Below are positions 22,711-37,010 of a stretch of DNA of 64,000 nucleotides, piece by piece (positions within the stretch are counted from its first letter, which is position 1; every line of letters begins with the position of its first letter). The translations under genes were made by a program, and so were the position numbers. The notes beneath the pieces were generated by a model, which was not told where the DNA came from, did no database searches, and worked only from the letters and a program-made list of their open reading frames with translations. The stretch covers positions 592,001 to 656,000 of the forward strand of contig BSBK01006432.1 in NCBI GenBank assembly GCA_027943335.1. The letters run 5' to 3'. Source of the DNA: Chamaecyparis obtusa (taxonomy: Eukaryota; Streptophyta; Pinopsida; Cupressales; Cupressaceae).

Positions 22711-24817
22711 TGGACATACTTGGACACATTATCATTTTATGAGATATCATTAGATATTTGGATATGTTTATTTGTTTTTATGGACTCTTATATGATGGAC
22801 TATATGGACATGTTGATGCAGTTCTACTATGATCTGTTTTGATGATTATATATACATATTGTACTGACATATGCAGGATGTGATGCTTTATTTTGATATG
22901 CATAGTACTTATGTTCTAGAATGCAAATGGTTTACTTTCTTTTGAATGCATAATGATGTATGGTCTAGCATGCAATGATGATATTTATATAAATGCAATT
23001 CCTAAATGATTAGTTATTTAATGTTATGTGTGACTAATGCAATGATGTATAAACCATGATGAATGTGACAATGTAAAATAGTAGATTAATAAATGAACAG
23101 ATGGAAATGCATGTAATGGATAACAACTAAATGATATGAAATGAATGAAAGTTTATTTCATGAAATCACAAAAGAATTGGACAAATTCTAATATGATAAA
23201 ATAAGATAAAATGTGGTAACCTAAAAAATGATAAGTAAAAGGTGATTAGAGAATAATTATAATGAAATGTTACTTTAAATGATCAAAGTATGCATGTTAA
23301 ATATACAATGGTTATATACAAATGAATAAACCTAATGACACATGCATAACGAACTATGCAAAATGATTAAATGTGATAATGAAAAATGGAATATGCAAAA
23401 TTTTCTAAAATGCAAGATGAAATGTTTTATTTTTGATATCCAAATGTCCTCAACTTAAATAAAAATGTGTCCGACACAAGAAGAATAGACAAAGATAATA
23501 GATGACCTTAATAAGCAAGAGAAACTACAAATCCCTATAAAAGGAGCACTGATATGCAACATGTTTCAGCTAAGTGTAATGCAAAATGAAAGATGGAATG
23601 AATATCTCCACAACTTCATGTAACATCTTAGAACTTCATAATAACTGGAATTTGATTCTCATCACTGAGCTCATTATGTTGGAAGGAAATGCAAGCATCA
23701 CAGTATATTTAAACCAAGATAACCCAAGCATTTCTTGCATGGAGTTTAATATAGAAAACTTGACAAGCATCTAGGTATAATTGAGTCGAGATGACCTGAG
23801 TTTCGTTTGCATAACAGACAAGGAATATTCTTCCCAACATCGAGGAACAAATATTTGGAGTTGAGGTATGTGTGGCATATCACCATTAATAGTATTCAAA
23901 TAAAAACATGATTTGTATGTTGCCAACACTATTAAATTGATGAAGGCACTCATGCACAGACACCCCAATTACTTGTTCCTTTGACTTCATCGAAAAATAT
24001 CCCACAAATAGTAATCAAAGAAAATATCATGTCCCATCCCAGCCATTCTAATCAATGACATATTGGAGTTTTAAACTCATGTCAAAGATATCCCAGAATA
24101 GCATAGGAAACATGATAACAATGAAATCTATATATGAATGCATAATCTACAACAAATCATTCTAACATGCCTACCATGAATATGCATTTCTTTGCCAAAA
24201 GATAGTGTTAGGTTTATTGATCAGGTTGCTTGATGTATAGCCATTTGATATGCATAGATGAGTGGTCATGTTTGAAAGATTGATCATATGTTATGAATCA
24301 TGGTGTGGATATCATTGTGTAAGAATGTTTGACTATGTTTTCTTGTTTGGTGCAACTACTCCATTATGTCCTCTAAGAGTCATGACTATCATAGATCCAC
24401 TTCCCAAAATAGGTTGAGGAGATGTCCCCAGCTAGGTGATAGACTGACTTATTATGGATGAAGAAGGACACAAAAAGACTAGGATGAAGACCAAGACAAA
24501 AGACCAAGCTATGGTGGGTTTTATTATGGATATATACGGTGGATAATGCTATGAACTGGCCATTTTATTATGATATTTACATGGCAAAAAAAGGTGATTG
24601 ATTAGCCATTTTATTGATTAGCTTTTCCTTTAGAAGAATCCTAATAGAGAGAGGAGATAACTTGTCACATATGGCATCTATTTCTAGGTTTTCACCACAT
24701 GCTTTTATTGCAATTTTCTTTTGATTTTTTTGTTTTTTTTTTGAGATTTTTTAATTTTTTTGTGTTTTTAATTTTATCTATATACATACTATATTACATA
24801 CCCCTTGCATTGGGATT
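22711..24817. other. Tat-B spacer between integrase end and PMD gene
   Basis: About 2.1 kb with no coding region on either strand that I can support. It is AT-rich with many short ATG/AATG runs (22910-23450). At 24715-24780 a T-rich block (A-rich on the element's sense strand) lies just after the pol stop, like the A-rich block after pol in Tat-D (55985-56235). Confidence 0.5.
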
Positions 24818-25942
24818 TCAAGCATAGAACTTCTTGAGGTGCATGTTGTTAAGAGGCTCATCCAAGTGATCTCCCTCAGGCATAGATAATTGATAAGCCC
24901 CAGAGCCATAGACTACTGAAATCACAAAAGGACCTAACCAGTTGGGTTCAAACTTTCCCTTCTCACGATGCTACTGATTTTTTGGATTCTCATGAAGGAC
25001 TAGATCACCCACTTAAAAGTCTCTAGGTTTCACTTTACTATTGTACTGATGAGACATCCTATACTGATAGACTTTCAAATGATCATAAGCTTGCCGACAA
25101 CATTCATCTAGCAATTCCAATTCAGCGAGTCGTGAAACCCTATACTCTTCATCTGGAATTAAATCTTTTAGGGATACTTGAAGAGAAGGTAACTTGACCT
25201 CGAGGGGTAGGACATCTTCAGAACCATAGATGAGGGAATATGGCATGGCTCCAGTTGGGGTACAGATGGAAGTGTGGTAAGCTCATAAGGTGGGATTCAA
25301 TTGGACATGCTAGTCACGGCCAACATCATTGACAGTCTTTTGAAGGATCTTGACAATGGTTTTATTAGATGCCTCAACTTGGCCATTACCTTGGGGATAG
25401 TAAATGGTGGAATAGTTATGGGTGATGTGGAATTTCACACATAATTCATCCATGTCCTAATTTTGGAATTGCTTCCCATGATTAGTAATAAGATACATAG
25501 GGATACCATATTTTCAAATGATATAATTGAGGATAAACATGGATATTTGTTTGCCAGTGGTGGTAATCATTGGAATGACTTCAATCCATTTGGTAAAATA
25601 CTCAATTACAATGATAATGTACTGATGGCCATTGGAAGATGGAGGGTGAATTGCACCCACAAGGTTGAGTCCCCATTGAATGAATGGCAATGTGGTTGTA
25701 AAAGGATGGAGCTCCTGTGCTGGTGCATGAATAAGATTCCCATGTATCTGACATTTCTTGCATGCTCTAGAAAAGTGAAAGGAATATGTCTCCATAGTAG
25801 GCATATAGTAACCCATACGCATGAGCTTCTTAGCCAAGGAAGGACCACTTGAATGTGTCCCACAAATACCCTCATGTACGTCTCGTAAGGTAGTTTGAGC
25901 TGCATCGTGTTCAAGACATCGTAAGAGAGTACTGTCAAGACC
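24818..25942 (-). pseudogene. Tat-B integrase
   Basis: Zinc-binding H2C2 segment (HEGICGTHSSG to CKKCQIHGN, about 25880-25740) then the catalytic core. Both catalytic Asp codons read as Asn: WGLNLVG (near 25665) and LITNHGKQF (near 25490), where WGLDLVG and LI(T/S)DxGKQF are usual; each is a G-to-A change on the coding strand. The Glu region GQVEASNKT is kept. The C-terminal part ends GAYQLSMPEGDHLDEP and LKKFYA with TGA at 24818. Several stops, no frameshift seen. Confidence 0.85.
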
Positions 25943-28336
25943 TCACCGATATAGGGTGTCAGATATTAGGACATAGCGAGAGGCTTGGCGTAGAAAGGTA
26001 CATTTTTGGTTTTGGGATAGATCAGGTGGGATGATATTGTTTTTCAGATAGGAATAGATTTTTCCATAGATCGGGGAATCATTTCTAATAAGATGACATA
26101 TAATACTTGTATCAAGATCATCATACGCAAGATAAGTCAGAGATTCCACTAAGAACTCAAAGAAGGCTTTTGTATCCTCTGCATCAAACAAAGAAGAAAT
26201 TGTTGCCATAGCATCTACAACTTTGTTATCATGCCTTGGAATCTGCTCAAAGGTGATGATTGAGAAATATTTCTTAAATTCATCCACCATACATTTATAT
26301 GGTAACAACTTGTCATCCTTGGTCTGGTATTCATTATTAACCTGATTGATAATCAGTTGAGAGTCTTCATGGACATTCAATTCAGTTGCTTTCCATTGCA
26401 GAGCCATCTTTAATCCAATCACCAAGGCTTCATACTTAGCTACATTGTTTGTGCAAGGAAAAAGTAGTTTGTGAGACTTTGGAATTGTGTATCCTTGTGG
26501 TGTGACAAATAAAACTCCAACTCCTGAACCATGCTAAGTATATGATCCATCAAAATACAACTTCCATGTTTGTGTAGATAATGTTAAGATGCGTGCATCT
26601 GGAAACTCTCTATGTATAGGTTGATCATCTGTTAGTGGTGCCTTAGCCAATTGGTCTACAATGAGTTGTCCTTTGATAGCTTTCCTATCCACATATTCAA
26701 TATCAAATTCACTAAGTAGCATAACCCACTTAGCCAATCTGCCAGTTAATGTTGTCTTGCTCAAAAGATATTTTAGAGGATCAATTTTTGCAACAAGATT
26801 AATAGAATGAGACAACATATAATGTCACCATTTTTGTGAGGCAAAGACGACTACTAGACATGCTCTTTCAATCAGAGAATAGTTTAGTTCATATCCCACA
26901 AGGGTGCGACTGATATAGTATATAACCTTTTCTTTTCCTTCTTGGTCATGTTGGGCTAGAAGAGCACCCAGTGAGGCTTCTATAGCTGAGATGTAGAGCA
27001 AGAGTGGTTTTCCTAGAATATGTGACATCAACATTGGAGGATTTTCCAAATACTGCTTGATTTTAGTGAAGGCTTCCTCACACTTATCATCCCATTTGAA
27101 TAAGATGTCTTTATGTAACAAATGATGAAAGTGATGACTTCTATCTGCTAGTTGAGAGACAAATCTTTGGATTGATTGGAGACATCCTTGCAAAGATCTT
27201 AATTGAATGATGTTGGTAGGGGAGGCCATTTCCATGATTGCCTTAACTTTTTTCAGATCAACCTCTATACCTTTAGTTGAGACAATATAGCCTAACAGTT
27301 TTCCTAATGTTACCCTGAATGCACACTTCTTTGGATTGAGTCTGATCTGATATTTTTCCATTCGGGTGGATATTCTATCCAACACTCTCAAATGAACATC
27401 TCTATTTTTGGATTTTGCTAGAATATCATCAACATAATCTTCCATTATAGTATGCATCATGTCATGAAAGATTGTAGTCATAGCCCTCTGATAAGTTGCA
27501 CCAACATTCTTGAGCCCAAAAGGCATCACATTCCAACAACATGTGCCCCAAGGACATGTAAAAGTAGTCTTCTCTTGGTCTTCTGGTGCAATCTTGATCT
27601 GGTTATAGCCAGAAAAACCATCCATTAAAGACAACATCTCATGACCAACCATCAAATCAACTATGATATCAATGTTAGGCAGTGGGAAGTCATCTTTAGG
27701 ACAAGCTTTGTTGAGATCTCAAAAATCTATACAAATCCTAATAGATTTGTCTAGCTTTGATACTGGTATTATATTGGAAATCCATTTAGCATAATCAATA
27801 ACATGAATGAATCTAACATATAAGAGCTTCTTCAATTCCACTTTAACCATTAGTGCAATATGTGGATGCATTTTTCAGAGCTTTTGCTTGACTGGTTTAA
27901 TACCTGGTGCAATAGACAAATGATGCATAATTAGGTTGGGGTCCAGTCCTAGCATATCAGCATAAGACCAGGCGAGTTTGATTTGTCTATCCTTGAAATT
28001 TTTTGAAAAAGCTTCTTTCTCTAATTCTGTTAAGGATGCTACAACTTTGAGAATGTGTGGAGACTCCTTTGTTCGAATGTTAAGAGGTAATGTTGGTTCT
28101 ATAAGGATGGAAGATTTCTCTCGATACAGATAATTGGGAAGAGTGTCAATCCTTTGATTGACAGGTGCCTTAGGGAGGTTTTCACCTTCAGATGTGTCAT
28201 TTATTTTTACTATTTTTGGATCTAATACTGCCACTGAGTGGTTTTCACCATTAGATCTATTGATTATTTTTATATTTTTATGACTGAAAGGATTGACACT
28301 CTCCCCAAAGTAAGCCATGTCATTGAGTTCTATCAA
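25943..28336 (-). pseudogene. Tat-B reverse transcriptase and RNase H
   Basis: The RT runs from about 27870 to 26825: FSGYNQIKIAPEDQEKTTF, MPFGLKNVGATYQRAM and the catalytic YVDD near 27430. The connection and RNase H follow to 25943, with DGSYT at the start of RNase H (near 26540) and the NVHEDSQLIINQV block near 26370. Preceded by the linker 27875-28336. One frame with several nonsense codons and no frameshift, so the damage is by base change. Confidence 0.9.
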
Positions 28337-30987
28337 AAATCCTGATTTATGATCCCCTAGTGGGAGATGATCTCTAATTCAAAGATAATCAATTATGGCA
28401 TCATCATGACTGAAAACATCAAGCTCTGGATGGTTGGGAGAATCCCAATCTATAAGCTCAAGGTGTACATGGGGTATTGGATCATTAGGGTTAGTTTGAA
28501 AGGCTGAAATGGTATTTATGGAGAAGTTATCAAGGTTTATGATGGGATAAGCAAGGTCTATTTCCACTCTCTCATCTGAATTGTCTATCGCAAGATAATG
28601 CTCACTTCCCTCAAAATCGACAAGAGTAGTATCACATGGAACTAATCCTAGTGAGTCAGTTCTTGAACTCTCTCCCTCATGGTAATTGCCACTATAGGGA
28701 TGAATAACATCAACTCCTATTTCTTCAATACAGTCAGGTAATGAATCCCATTCATAATCATTAGAGTCAAAATCATCATTATCCCTAAGTCTATTGATGA
28801 TTTATGTCGCTATCCTTTGTTTTTCGGGATCCAAATACATAGAATTTTTTCTGAATTGTAATGCAGGAGCTTTAGATATCTCATGGAAAGGCATGATCTT
28901 TGCTTTTCCTTTAGATTCTTTGGGTCCTTCTCCTTTGGATCCCAATCCTGTGGTATCTCTTTGGTAATTTGGGTTTTGCAGAATTGGTTTTATAACACCC
29001 TCTCTTTGTAGCCCTATAGGTCCAGTACCTTGGTATCCCATTTTTTGTAGAAAAGTATATCCTTTACCATATACATTAGGTGATATATATTCATGTTTGA
29101 CATCCTCTTCATTCTTCTATGACTTAAGAAAATGATTATCATTATGCTCAGTTGCTTCTTGTGATATAGTACCCCCACTTATAAATGTATCATAAAAAAG
29201 TGTAGAAGGGGGTTCTGATTGTTGTTTGGTAATCAAGGATTTCCCATATGATCTAGGAGATAAAGGTAACTTGGTGATACAAAGCATTTGGCCCAAAGTA
29301 TATTCTCCCATAATTTGTTCTTTTATATCTATCTTGATCCCATTTGATTTAGAGGTTGATGCTATATTGCTTGGATCAATGGATGTGGTTGTAGAGGATC
29401 CAACATGATTATGAGGTACCAAGGAATCAAGGGTTGTCTTCACAATGTTACAATACTAAAAAGGATTAGGATCTCCCTTGATGGTTATTTCCTGACCATT
29501 GTGGGGAAATTTCAAACATTGATGATAAGTTGATAGCACGGCTTGCATGGAATGAATCCAAGGTCTCCCCAAAAGGATGTTATATGTGAGATCCATATCA
29601 AGAACTTGGAAAGTTACATCTTTGACCACATGACCTACTCTGATAGGGAGAACAAAAGATCCCTTGGATGACCTCTCTTCTTCATCATAGGCTTTAATTG
29701 TGATTTTCTTCTTTGGATCTACAATGTTTTCAAAAAATCCCAATGCAAGGACTAGTTTTAAAGTACATATGTTCAAGCCAGCTCCTCCATCTATTAGTAC
29801 TCTTTTGATTTTATGGTTTTGTATAAGGACTTCTATATGGAGTGGAGCATTATGAGGTTGATTAATAGCTAAATCATCATGTTCAGTGAAGGATAGATAA
29901 TGTGGGGTTGTCAAATGTCCCACCATAGCTTGAAATTGATCATGATCTAGATTTGTAGGAACCTGGGTTTCTAAGAGAGCTTTCTCAAGAATATCCTTAT
30001 GAGATGGTGATAGACGCAAAAGCTCTAATATAGATATCTGGGCTGGTGTTTTCTTTAGTTGATCTAAAAGATTGTATTGATTGGAAACATTTGGTATGGA
30101 TTTTGGAACATAAACGGACTTGTTTTGAGAGGTGCTTGGTTTAGACAGGACACCTTGGAGAGTAACATTAGATTGAGCTTGAGTAGTACCATTAACTGGT
30201 TGACTCTCAAATTTTTCTTTTATAGTAATCACATTGGCATAGTATTTAGAAGGATAACATTCATAAATGTTACCAATATATTTATAGGATGCATCATTGT
30301 AGTTGTCTTGATTATCACCTTTAGCATTGGAAGAACTTCCTTTCTCATGTTCAGGAAGTGGATCTTTAAAAGTCGTATGTGACTTGTTCAAGGTATGTCC
30401 ATCAACACTAATTTCACCACTTTCAATCAAGTCTTGTATCACATGTTTAAGCCTTTGGAAATCATTGGTTTTAGGACCTTTCCCTCTATGAAACTCACAA
30501 TAATCATTGTCATTCCACCAAGAAGGTTTCACCCTAGGTTAAAAATCTCTAGTTTCAGGAAGTGCAATGAGTTTCTTTGTGATCAACTTCCTTAATGAAA
30601 ATTCCAGAGATTCACCCAAGGGAGTAAAAGTTCTTCTATGTGGCATAAAAGGTAATCTTGAATTTGATGAATTATTGTTGGGATGCTGATTTGTCGATTT
30701 ATTGCTATAAGTAGGTTGAGTAGCATTGGCCTTACTTGTAAGATTCAAAAGAGGTTGTGTTGGTTTAAAATTGCAATTATCCACAATCCCATCATTGACA
30801 ATATTATTGTTTTTGTTCCAGAATTTGGACTTGTCATTGTTGTTGTTGTTGTTGTTGGGATATGAATTTGAAGATCCAACATTGTCCTTGGAATAAAGTT
30901 TAATCTCACCTTTTCTGACCATAGCTTCCTCAATCTTGATATGAGCTTGTTAAAGTTTGGAGGACATTGCAATTGCAACCTATAGCT
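28337..30987 (-). pseudogene. Tat-B Gag C-terminal part and protease
   Basis: From the Tekay insertion point the Gag remnant continues, then an Asn-rich linker (near 30840), a segment with YCEFHRGKGPKTNDF (near 30500; a Cys/His motif common in Tat Gag-Pro), the conserved AQISILELLRLSPSH (near 30040) and the aspartic protease motif VLIDGGAGLNIC near 29790. The frame from 30922 is the same as that of RT and integrase. About six stops. Confidence 0.8.
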
Positions 30988-31890
30988 TGTAATACCCTCT
31001 CCTATGGTTATACTTGGACTTTTTATTATGATGGTTAGAACTATACATTTACATTTATGTTTTGTGGATGATGATATCACTAATATGCTCATTTATGGTT
31101 AGCATTCATGTGTTTATGAGATTAGAAAACCATCTATTCTTATATGTTTTATGGATCTAAACCAAGGATTTGAATCTAACCATTATCATGATGTTTTATG
31201 TTTCATGGATATGTGTCTAATGTGTTCTCATGACTCAGGACGAAGTTGTCGTTACTCACTTAGTTGAGGTCCACACGATGTATCGATCCTGGTCATCTAC
31301 TTGCATATATCTAATTTGTATATCCATATGTATATATATGTATCTCTTCTTGGTGATGCAGAATTGCAAGTACCGGGTATCAGCTCCACCTGGGTTCACA
31401 GGTCTAAGTGATCCCTCAAAATCCTTGATCGTTGTTGTTGTTACAGAGATATCACCAGGTTCCAAAGGAAGAACCTTCACCTTTGATCCTTTTATCCTTA
31501 GGTGGGAAGTGTCGAGTCAGTCCCTTGTGTGGATGTATTATGTGATCTCTCAGTTTATTGGTTTTGTGAATCTTGTAGTTAGTTTCTTGTCTTTTGCATT
31601 CATTGAGAATGAAGTTTTGAGTATAGTAGTTCTAGTTTTCTTTATGGTACGTTCAATTTTATTAGTAGATTAGTGATGTGAATTATTGTTCATTTGAGAG
31701 TATGATTTAGTAATTTATCTTTATTATTAGCTACTTATGTACTAGCATATCTTGTTAGGAACAAGTTAGTATGTGATTGAAATATCAATAATAATAAAGA
31801 ATTTTATGGTATTATTTTTATAATACTCATAATAACAAAATGTCTATGGCAATAATAATAATAAATGTTTTAATAATAGTGGTATGTTTC

Positions 31891-31987
<97 letters not shown>

Positions 31988-34900
31988 AATATGGATTAAG
32001 TGTGTAAATAAATAATATTTTTTATAATAATAATATTATGTTTGCAATAATATTTATAATAATAATAATATATGTACACATAGGCATATGGGTGCACACA
32101 TATGCATATGCATACATATATTTATATAATTGGTGAGTAAGTAATTATGGTGTTATAGTAATAAATAATTAGATAAGTTAATGGTATGGTAAATGTGATA
32201 TAAATAATAATTACTATTACCTTCCCCAAAGTAAAGGAAACATAAATTTGATTACGATAATAGATAAGTATAGTTATATCTCTTCTCGAAAAGGCTTTAA
32301 TAATATTATTTAAGCTTAACTATTAACGGACGGATGGTTAGGATGGTTGCACCAGTTGGATTACCCGTGCAACCACCTCCTCCATTCTATATATAGGAAA
32401 GATTTCCTATGTGAAGGGAGTTGGTTTGGAGAAGAAATAATAATTAAGAGGAGTATTATGATTATAGGAAAAATTATGCTTGGTGAGAAGAGAAATTCAT
32501 TATTCCCTTAATTTGGCATTTGGTTGTTTCGGGTGGAGGCTGGAGATTTTATCCAGAAGGAGTCTCAGGATTGCTGGAAGGAGACTAAGAGGAAAGGATT
32601 CTTCTTCATCAACCGGTCTCCGCAGGACTCTAGGTTGGATTCCATCCTGAGAGATAATTATGTTTTCCATATGAATGCTGGTTTTAGATTTGTTTGAATG
32701 CTTCTGTATATGGTTTTGTTTGCAAAAAGTTTATACATCATTGTATTATTGTATTATTATGGAAACGTTTATGCATTATTATATTATGTATTATTATATT
32801 TGCAGAACATTGATACATTATTGTATTCTCTATTATTGTATTATTGCTGAATGTTTATGTACATTATTGTATTATTTCTCTCAGCCGTTTATTGTTTATG
32901 CAAATATAGCTAGTCGTTTATACATATGCCAGCCTTTTAATGTTTATTATATATATTGTTTCATTCTGTGAGCTGTTTATCCCTTATTGTATTCTGGCCG
33001 TCGTTTTTGATATTGTATTCTACCAGTAGTTTCTATATTAGTATAGTTTGCCAGTCATTTATAAAATATAATATCATTATTCCATCTGTATATTTTGTCA
33101 TTCGTTTATACATTATTGTTTTTCTGCCAGCCAAAATATAATACAGTCATTTCAATAGATTAATGAACTGTGGCAGTCCTGAGTTAGGGTTATTTATTCT
33201 ATGACAAAGCATTATGTGCTGTATTTATATTTATTTTGTTGAACACTATGCGCTTTATATTTATATTTGTTTGGTTCGTGATCAATGTGCACATCATTTG
33301 TATTTAGGTTTATGCCATTAAACATTGTGCGGTTTATATTTATTTGCATTAATGAATGTGCGCTATTCGTATTTCATGTTGTTAGTGAATGCCATAAATC
33401 AATGTCCACTTTATACTAGGTTTTCGCTTTATACAAGTATAACATTAACATTTAAGTATAAGTTATACTTGTATAAAGGGATTAGGTACCTTTCGGATTG
33501 ATTGGGATAGGTTTCAACCTTCTAGGAGTTAAGTTGCAACTTCTAGATTTTAGATTTTTAATAAAATTAGACTTAGTCAAATTTTAGGTTTAGTCAAATT
33601 TCAGGTTTAGAATGCAATTTATGCAACATTATCTTTTGGCATAGGGAATTTTTTGTAAACCTTTAATATGTTCATTGCTTGTTGGTGGTGGTTATATTCA
33701 GTGCATTTAGATGCCTTAACAAGGTTAGGATGTGTGTAGAAAATAGTGTAGGGTTTAGAGTTGTCTAAGAGGATCAGGACATTTTAAACGCCCTTAAACG
33801 TTCCTAATTTCCCTAAACATCCATAAGCTATCTTATTATTTTCTATTCTTTGTAGCAGTTCTTAGTGTGTTCATAATGTGTTTTTACTACATGTATGATG
33901 TGAATGTGATATGTGGGTTAAGGGTAGAAAACCTAACGACACCTAGTGAGTGGCTCTCAGTGTGGGTCCAGGGCCCTAAGTGGCTAGAACCAGGATAACC
34001 GACCGAAGAGTTATTTAACAAGTGAAAACTTAATTAAACTTATGGGAATGGGTTCAAACATTAAAAAGATTAAATGTGCCTTGCCCATGCCATTAGTGCT
34101 AGTAAAGGCTATGGATGGGAGTGGGAGAAGGTACCTACGAGTAGGTACGATCAAATGGTGCTTGTCTGTACAAAAGGCATTCCATCCTACATGTGCCTAC
34201 TTGGGGGCTGGGGCCCAGAGTGGCTAGTACCAGGACAACCCAAGGGGTGAGGGCTATGCGATGACACTCACTTAGGTTGTTGCTTAGAGTTTCTACCAAG
34301 CCTTAGAACCTTTTTGGGGAAAGGATTATACTTTGATCTTCTTTTATTTTCTATTTGGGAAAGGCTACCCAACCCTAGGTATGGCCTAGCTATTCCTTCC
34401 TTGTGGACCTTGGTGTTTATCTCCTAGCATGGGGGAGTGGGCCTTTTAGGTATCCACATAGTTGGGTGCTAAATCTTTTATCGAGCTATCTTTTGCGAAT
34501 GCAGTGTTTGAAGATTCATGCTCGCTTATGTACCAGTTTTTGAAGAATGAAGGCTTTGTGATTATCTTTCATGATGTAAAATTATTGTTACCTCCCAAGA
34601 GGAGATGAATGTAATGTAATCATTGATGTAATTCAAAATGATGTATTTGGAATGGGTAGATTTAGGAAAAGGGAAAAGGGAGATGTGAAATTTATGTATA
34701 AGATGTATGTTGGAAAAGAAAAGGATTTTGTAATATTCCAAGTTAAGTAGTATGATTTTCATTATTGATGATTAAAGGAAAAGCTAGTGAAACAAATGTA
34801 GTATATTTGCAATGTATCAAATGATTTAGATGATTCTATCTACTTTAAAAGTTATACTGTTCATAAAGGTTTCTTAGGAATATAGATGGTTCTAAATGGA

Positions 34901-35172
34901 AAATTAAAATGAAAGTCCCTTGTATTTCTTAATAAAGAATCTTATAATGATATGATGTAATTTCTTTGAGAAGTAAATCTTGTTGTTAGTTTACTTAATG
35001 GACTTAAATGAATTGTTCATAAAATAGAAGGGAACCTTGGGAGGAATCTAAGTTTAAGTTTTTTTCACATAATTCTTTTAAAAGTTCAAAATTTTTCATA
35101 AATTATCACTTAGGTTTTCTTTTACAAAGAGAATCTATGTTCTCTTCCCTAGTTCCCTTGCGGGGCATGACA
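30988..35172 (+). repeat. Tekay 5' LTR
   Basis: TGTAATACCC to GGGGCATGACA. Very AT-rich in its middle. It differs from the 3' LTR by the length of a TA tract and scattered substitutions. Small ORFs such as 32675-32971 are mirrored in the 3' LTR (41583-41879) simply because the LTRs are copies. Confidence 0.95.
31895..31984. repeat. (TA)45 microsatellite in the Tekay 5' LTR
   Basis: An unbroken TA tract of 45 units. The matching place in the 3' LTR (40873-40894) has 11 units followed by a short sequence missing here. The difference arose after insertion. Confidence 0.95.
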
Positions 35173-35176
35173 TCTT

Positions 35177-35190
35177 TGGTATCAGAGCAC
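35177..35190 (+). other. Tekay primer binding site
   Basis: TGGTATCAGAGCAC four bases after the 5' LTR; initiator methionine tRNA type. Confidence 0.85.
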
Positions 35191-35318
35191 TAAGTTGCTA
35201 CACTGGGGCCCTAGAAATTTGGCCCACACTTCTTAAACTTATTATTCATCTTAGGAAAACTTAAAACTGAAATCAAACTAGGACCCTTAAACTTATCCTT
35301 CTTCTTACTCATGGTAGG

Positions 35319-36630
35319 ATGCCTCCTATAACTGGTGGTAGAAGGGGAGGTGCCCAAAACACCCCTCCTAGATCTCAACATGAAATTTCTCAGGAAGAAG
35401 AACAATATGAGGGAAGAGGGGATCAATCTAATAATCAATCAGGAGGTTTTCAAGGGGCTCAAGTAATAGAATTGTTACAACAGATTCTACAGAGGTTAGA
35501 GGCAGGGTAGGATAGAGGCCACCATGGGGAGACTAACACTCACCATGAGGAAAGGGAAAGGAGTCCTAGGAGGAGAGATCAAGCAATGGAAGAAGATGCT
35601 TTGCATGCTTCTCACATGAAAGACCTCCTTAGGACTAAGACTAACCCATTTAAGGGAACTCAAGGTGGATCTACTGTGTAGACTTGGTTGCTAGAACTAG
35701 AAAGGCTTTTCTCCATGCACCCTTATAGTAGCAATACTAAGGCTCAGTTTGCAGTCATTCACCTTACAGACTTTGCATCCACTTGGTGGGAAATAGAGAG
35801 AGAGAAAATTCACATAGATATTACCACTCTTTCATGGGAACTATTCCTAGAACTCTTTCGAGCCAAATTTCTATCTGATCACTAGAGACGGGAAAGAGCT
35901 GAAGAGTTTCACAACCTAAGGAAACTAACTATGTCAGTGGATGTCTATGAGAGGAAGTTCTTGGAACTCAAGCCATACTCAAGATATAAGGATGATGAAC
36001 CCATGTTGACTCAACACTCCCTTAGAGGACTCAACAGTCGCTTGGCCGGTAGTGTTTGAATGTTTGAACCTCAGACAGTTAATGATGCAGTCATCAAAGC
36101 TCACCTTGTGGAACAAAATATATCCTTGGGGTTAGGAGGTCAGACAGGTGGCCAAGGGGGTAATACCTTCCAAGCCGGGTCAGGTTTTAAAGGAAATCAA
36201 TCTCAAGGTGCACTTGGACCTAAAAACTATCCTCCTAAAGGAAGTTAGAACCACCAGAAAAGGAAGTTTTACAACAAAAACAACAACAACAACAATTACA
36301 ATGGAAACAATAATAAAAGTGGGGGTTCTCAATCCAACAATCCTCGCAACTGGCAGCATGCAAAGTGATACCCAAACCCTCAGCCTACTTAGAGTATGCT
36401 TCAAAATTCTAGTCGAGGTAGCTATCAACAGTCCAACGTACCTTCTGCAAGAAAGAATTTTGTCAAGAACACTAGATGTTACTCTTGTGGTCAACATGGG
36501 CACATTGCAGTTAATTGCCCTCAGAAATCTACCCCAGTAGCTAGTTATAGACAAGCCTCTTTAGAACCAATAGTAGGTAATGCAGGAAGAACTCACTGAG
36601 TATTTGCCACCTTAGACCATGGACAAGCCA
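35319..36630 (+). pseudogene. Tekay Gag
   Basis: Starts MPPITGGRRGGAQ. A retrotransposon Gag capsid region lies at about 35690-36130 (FASTWWE, LELFRAKF), followed by a Gly-rich then Asn-rich linker and one intact CCHC zinc knuckle (CYSCGQHGHIAVNC, near 36480-36520). At least seven stops in one frame, no frameshift seen. Confidence 0.85.
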
Positions 36631-37010
36631 ATCATCAGGGAATAGTCATCGAAACCCTAGGTTTGTTAAGGGGTATCTCTACCACCATACTATTTGATTC
36701 AGGAGCAACAAATTCTTTCATTTCACCTTCCTTAGTAGAGCAATGTGGGCTAAAGGCAGTAAGGCAAGAAGATAGGTGGAAGGTTGAGCTAGCCTTCGGG
36801 GCAAGAATAACCTCTGACTCTTGTGTCCATAGTTGCAAGTTAGAACCTGGACCTTTTTCCACCTTAGTAGATCTCCGAGTAATTCCTCTAGGCTCGTACA
36901 GAGTAGTTTTGGGTATGGATTGGTTGGATGCTCACAAAGCCACTTTGGATTGTAGAAACAAAAGCATTTAGTGTTCAGATGACTTAGGAGAACCTAAGAA
37001 GATTGTTGGG
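36631..37010 (+). pseudogene. Tekay protease
   Basis: Aspartic protease with FDSGATNSFIS near 36700 and the second hallmark VVLGMDWLDAH near 36905-36940. Frame shared with Gag, ending in TAG at 36969. Confidence 0.85.
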
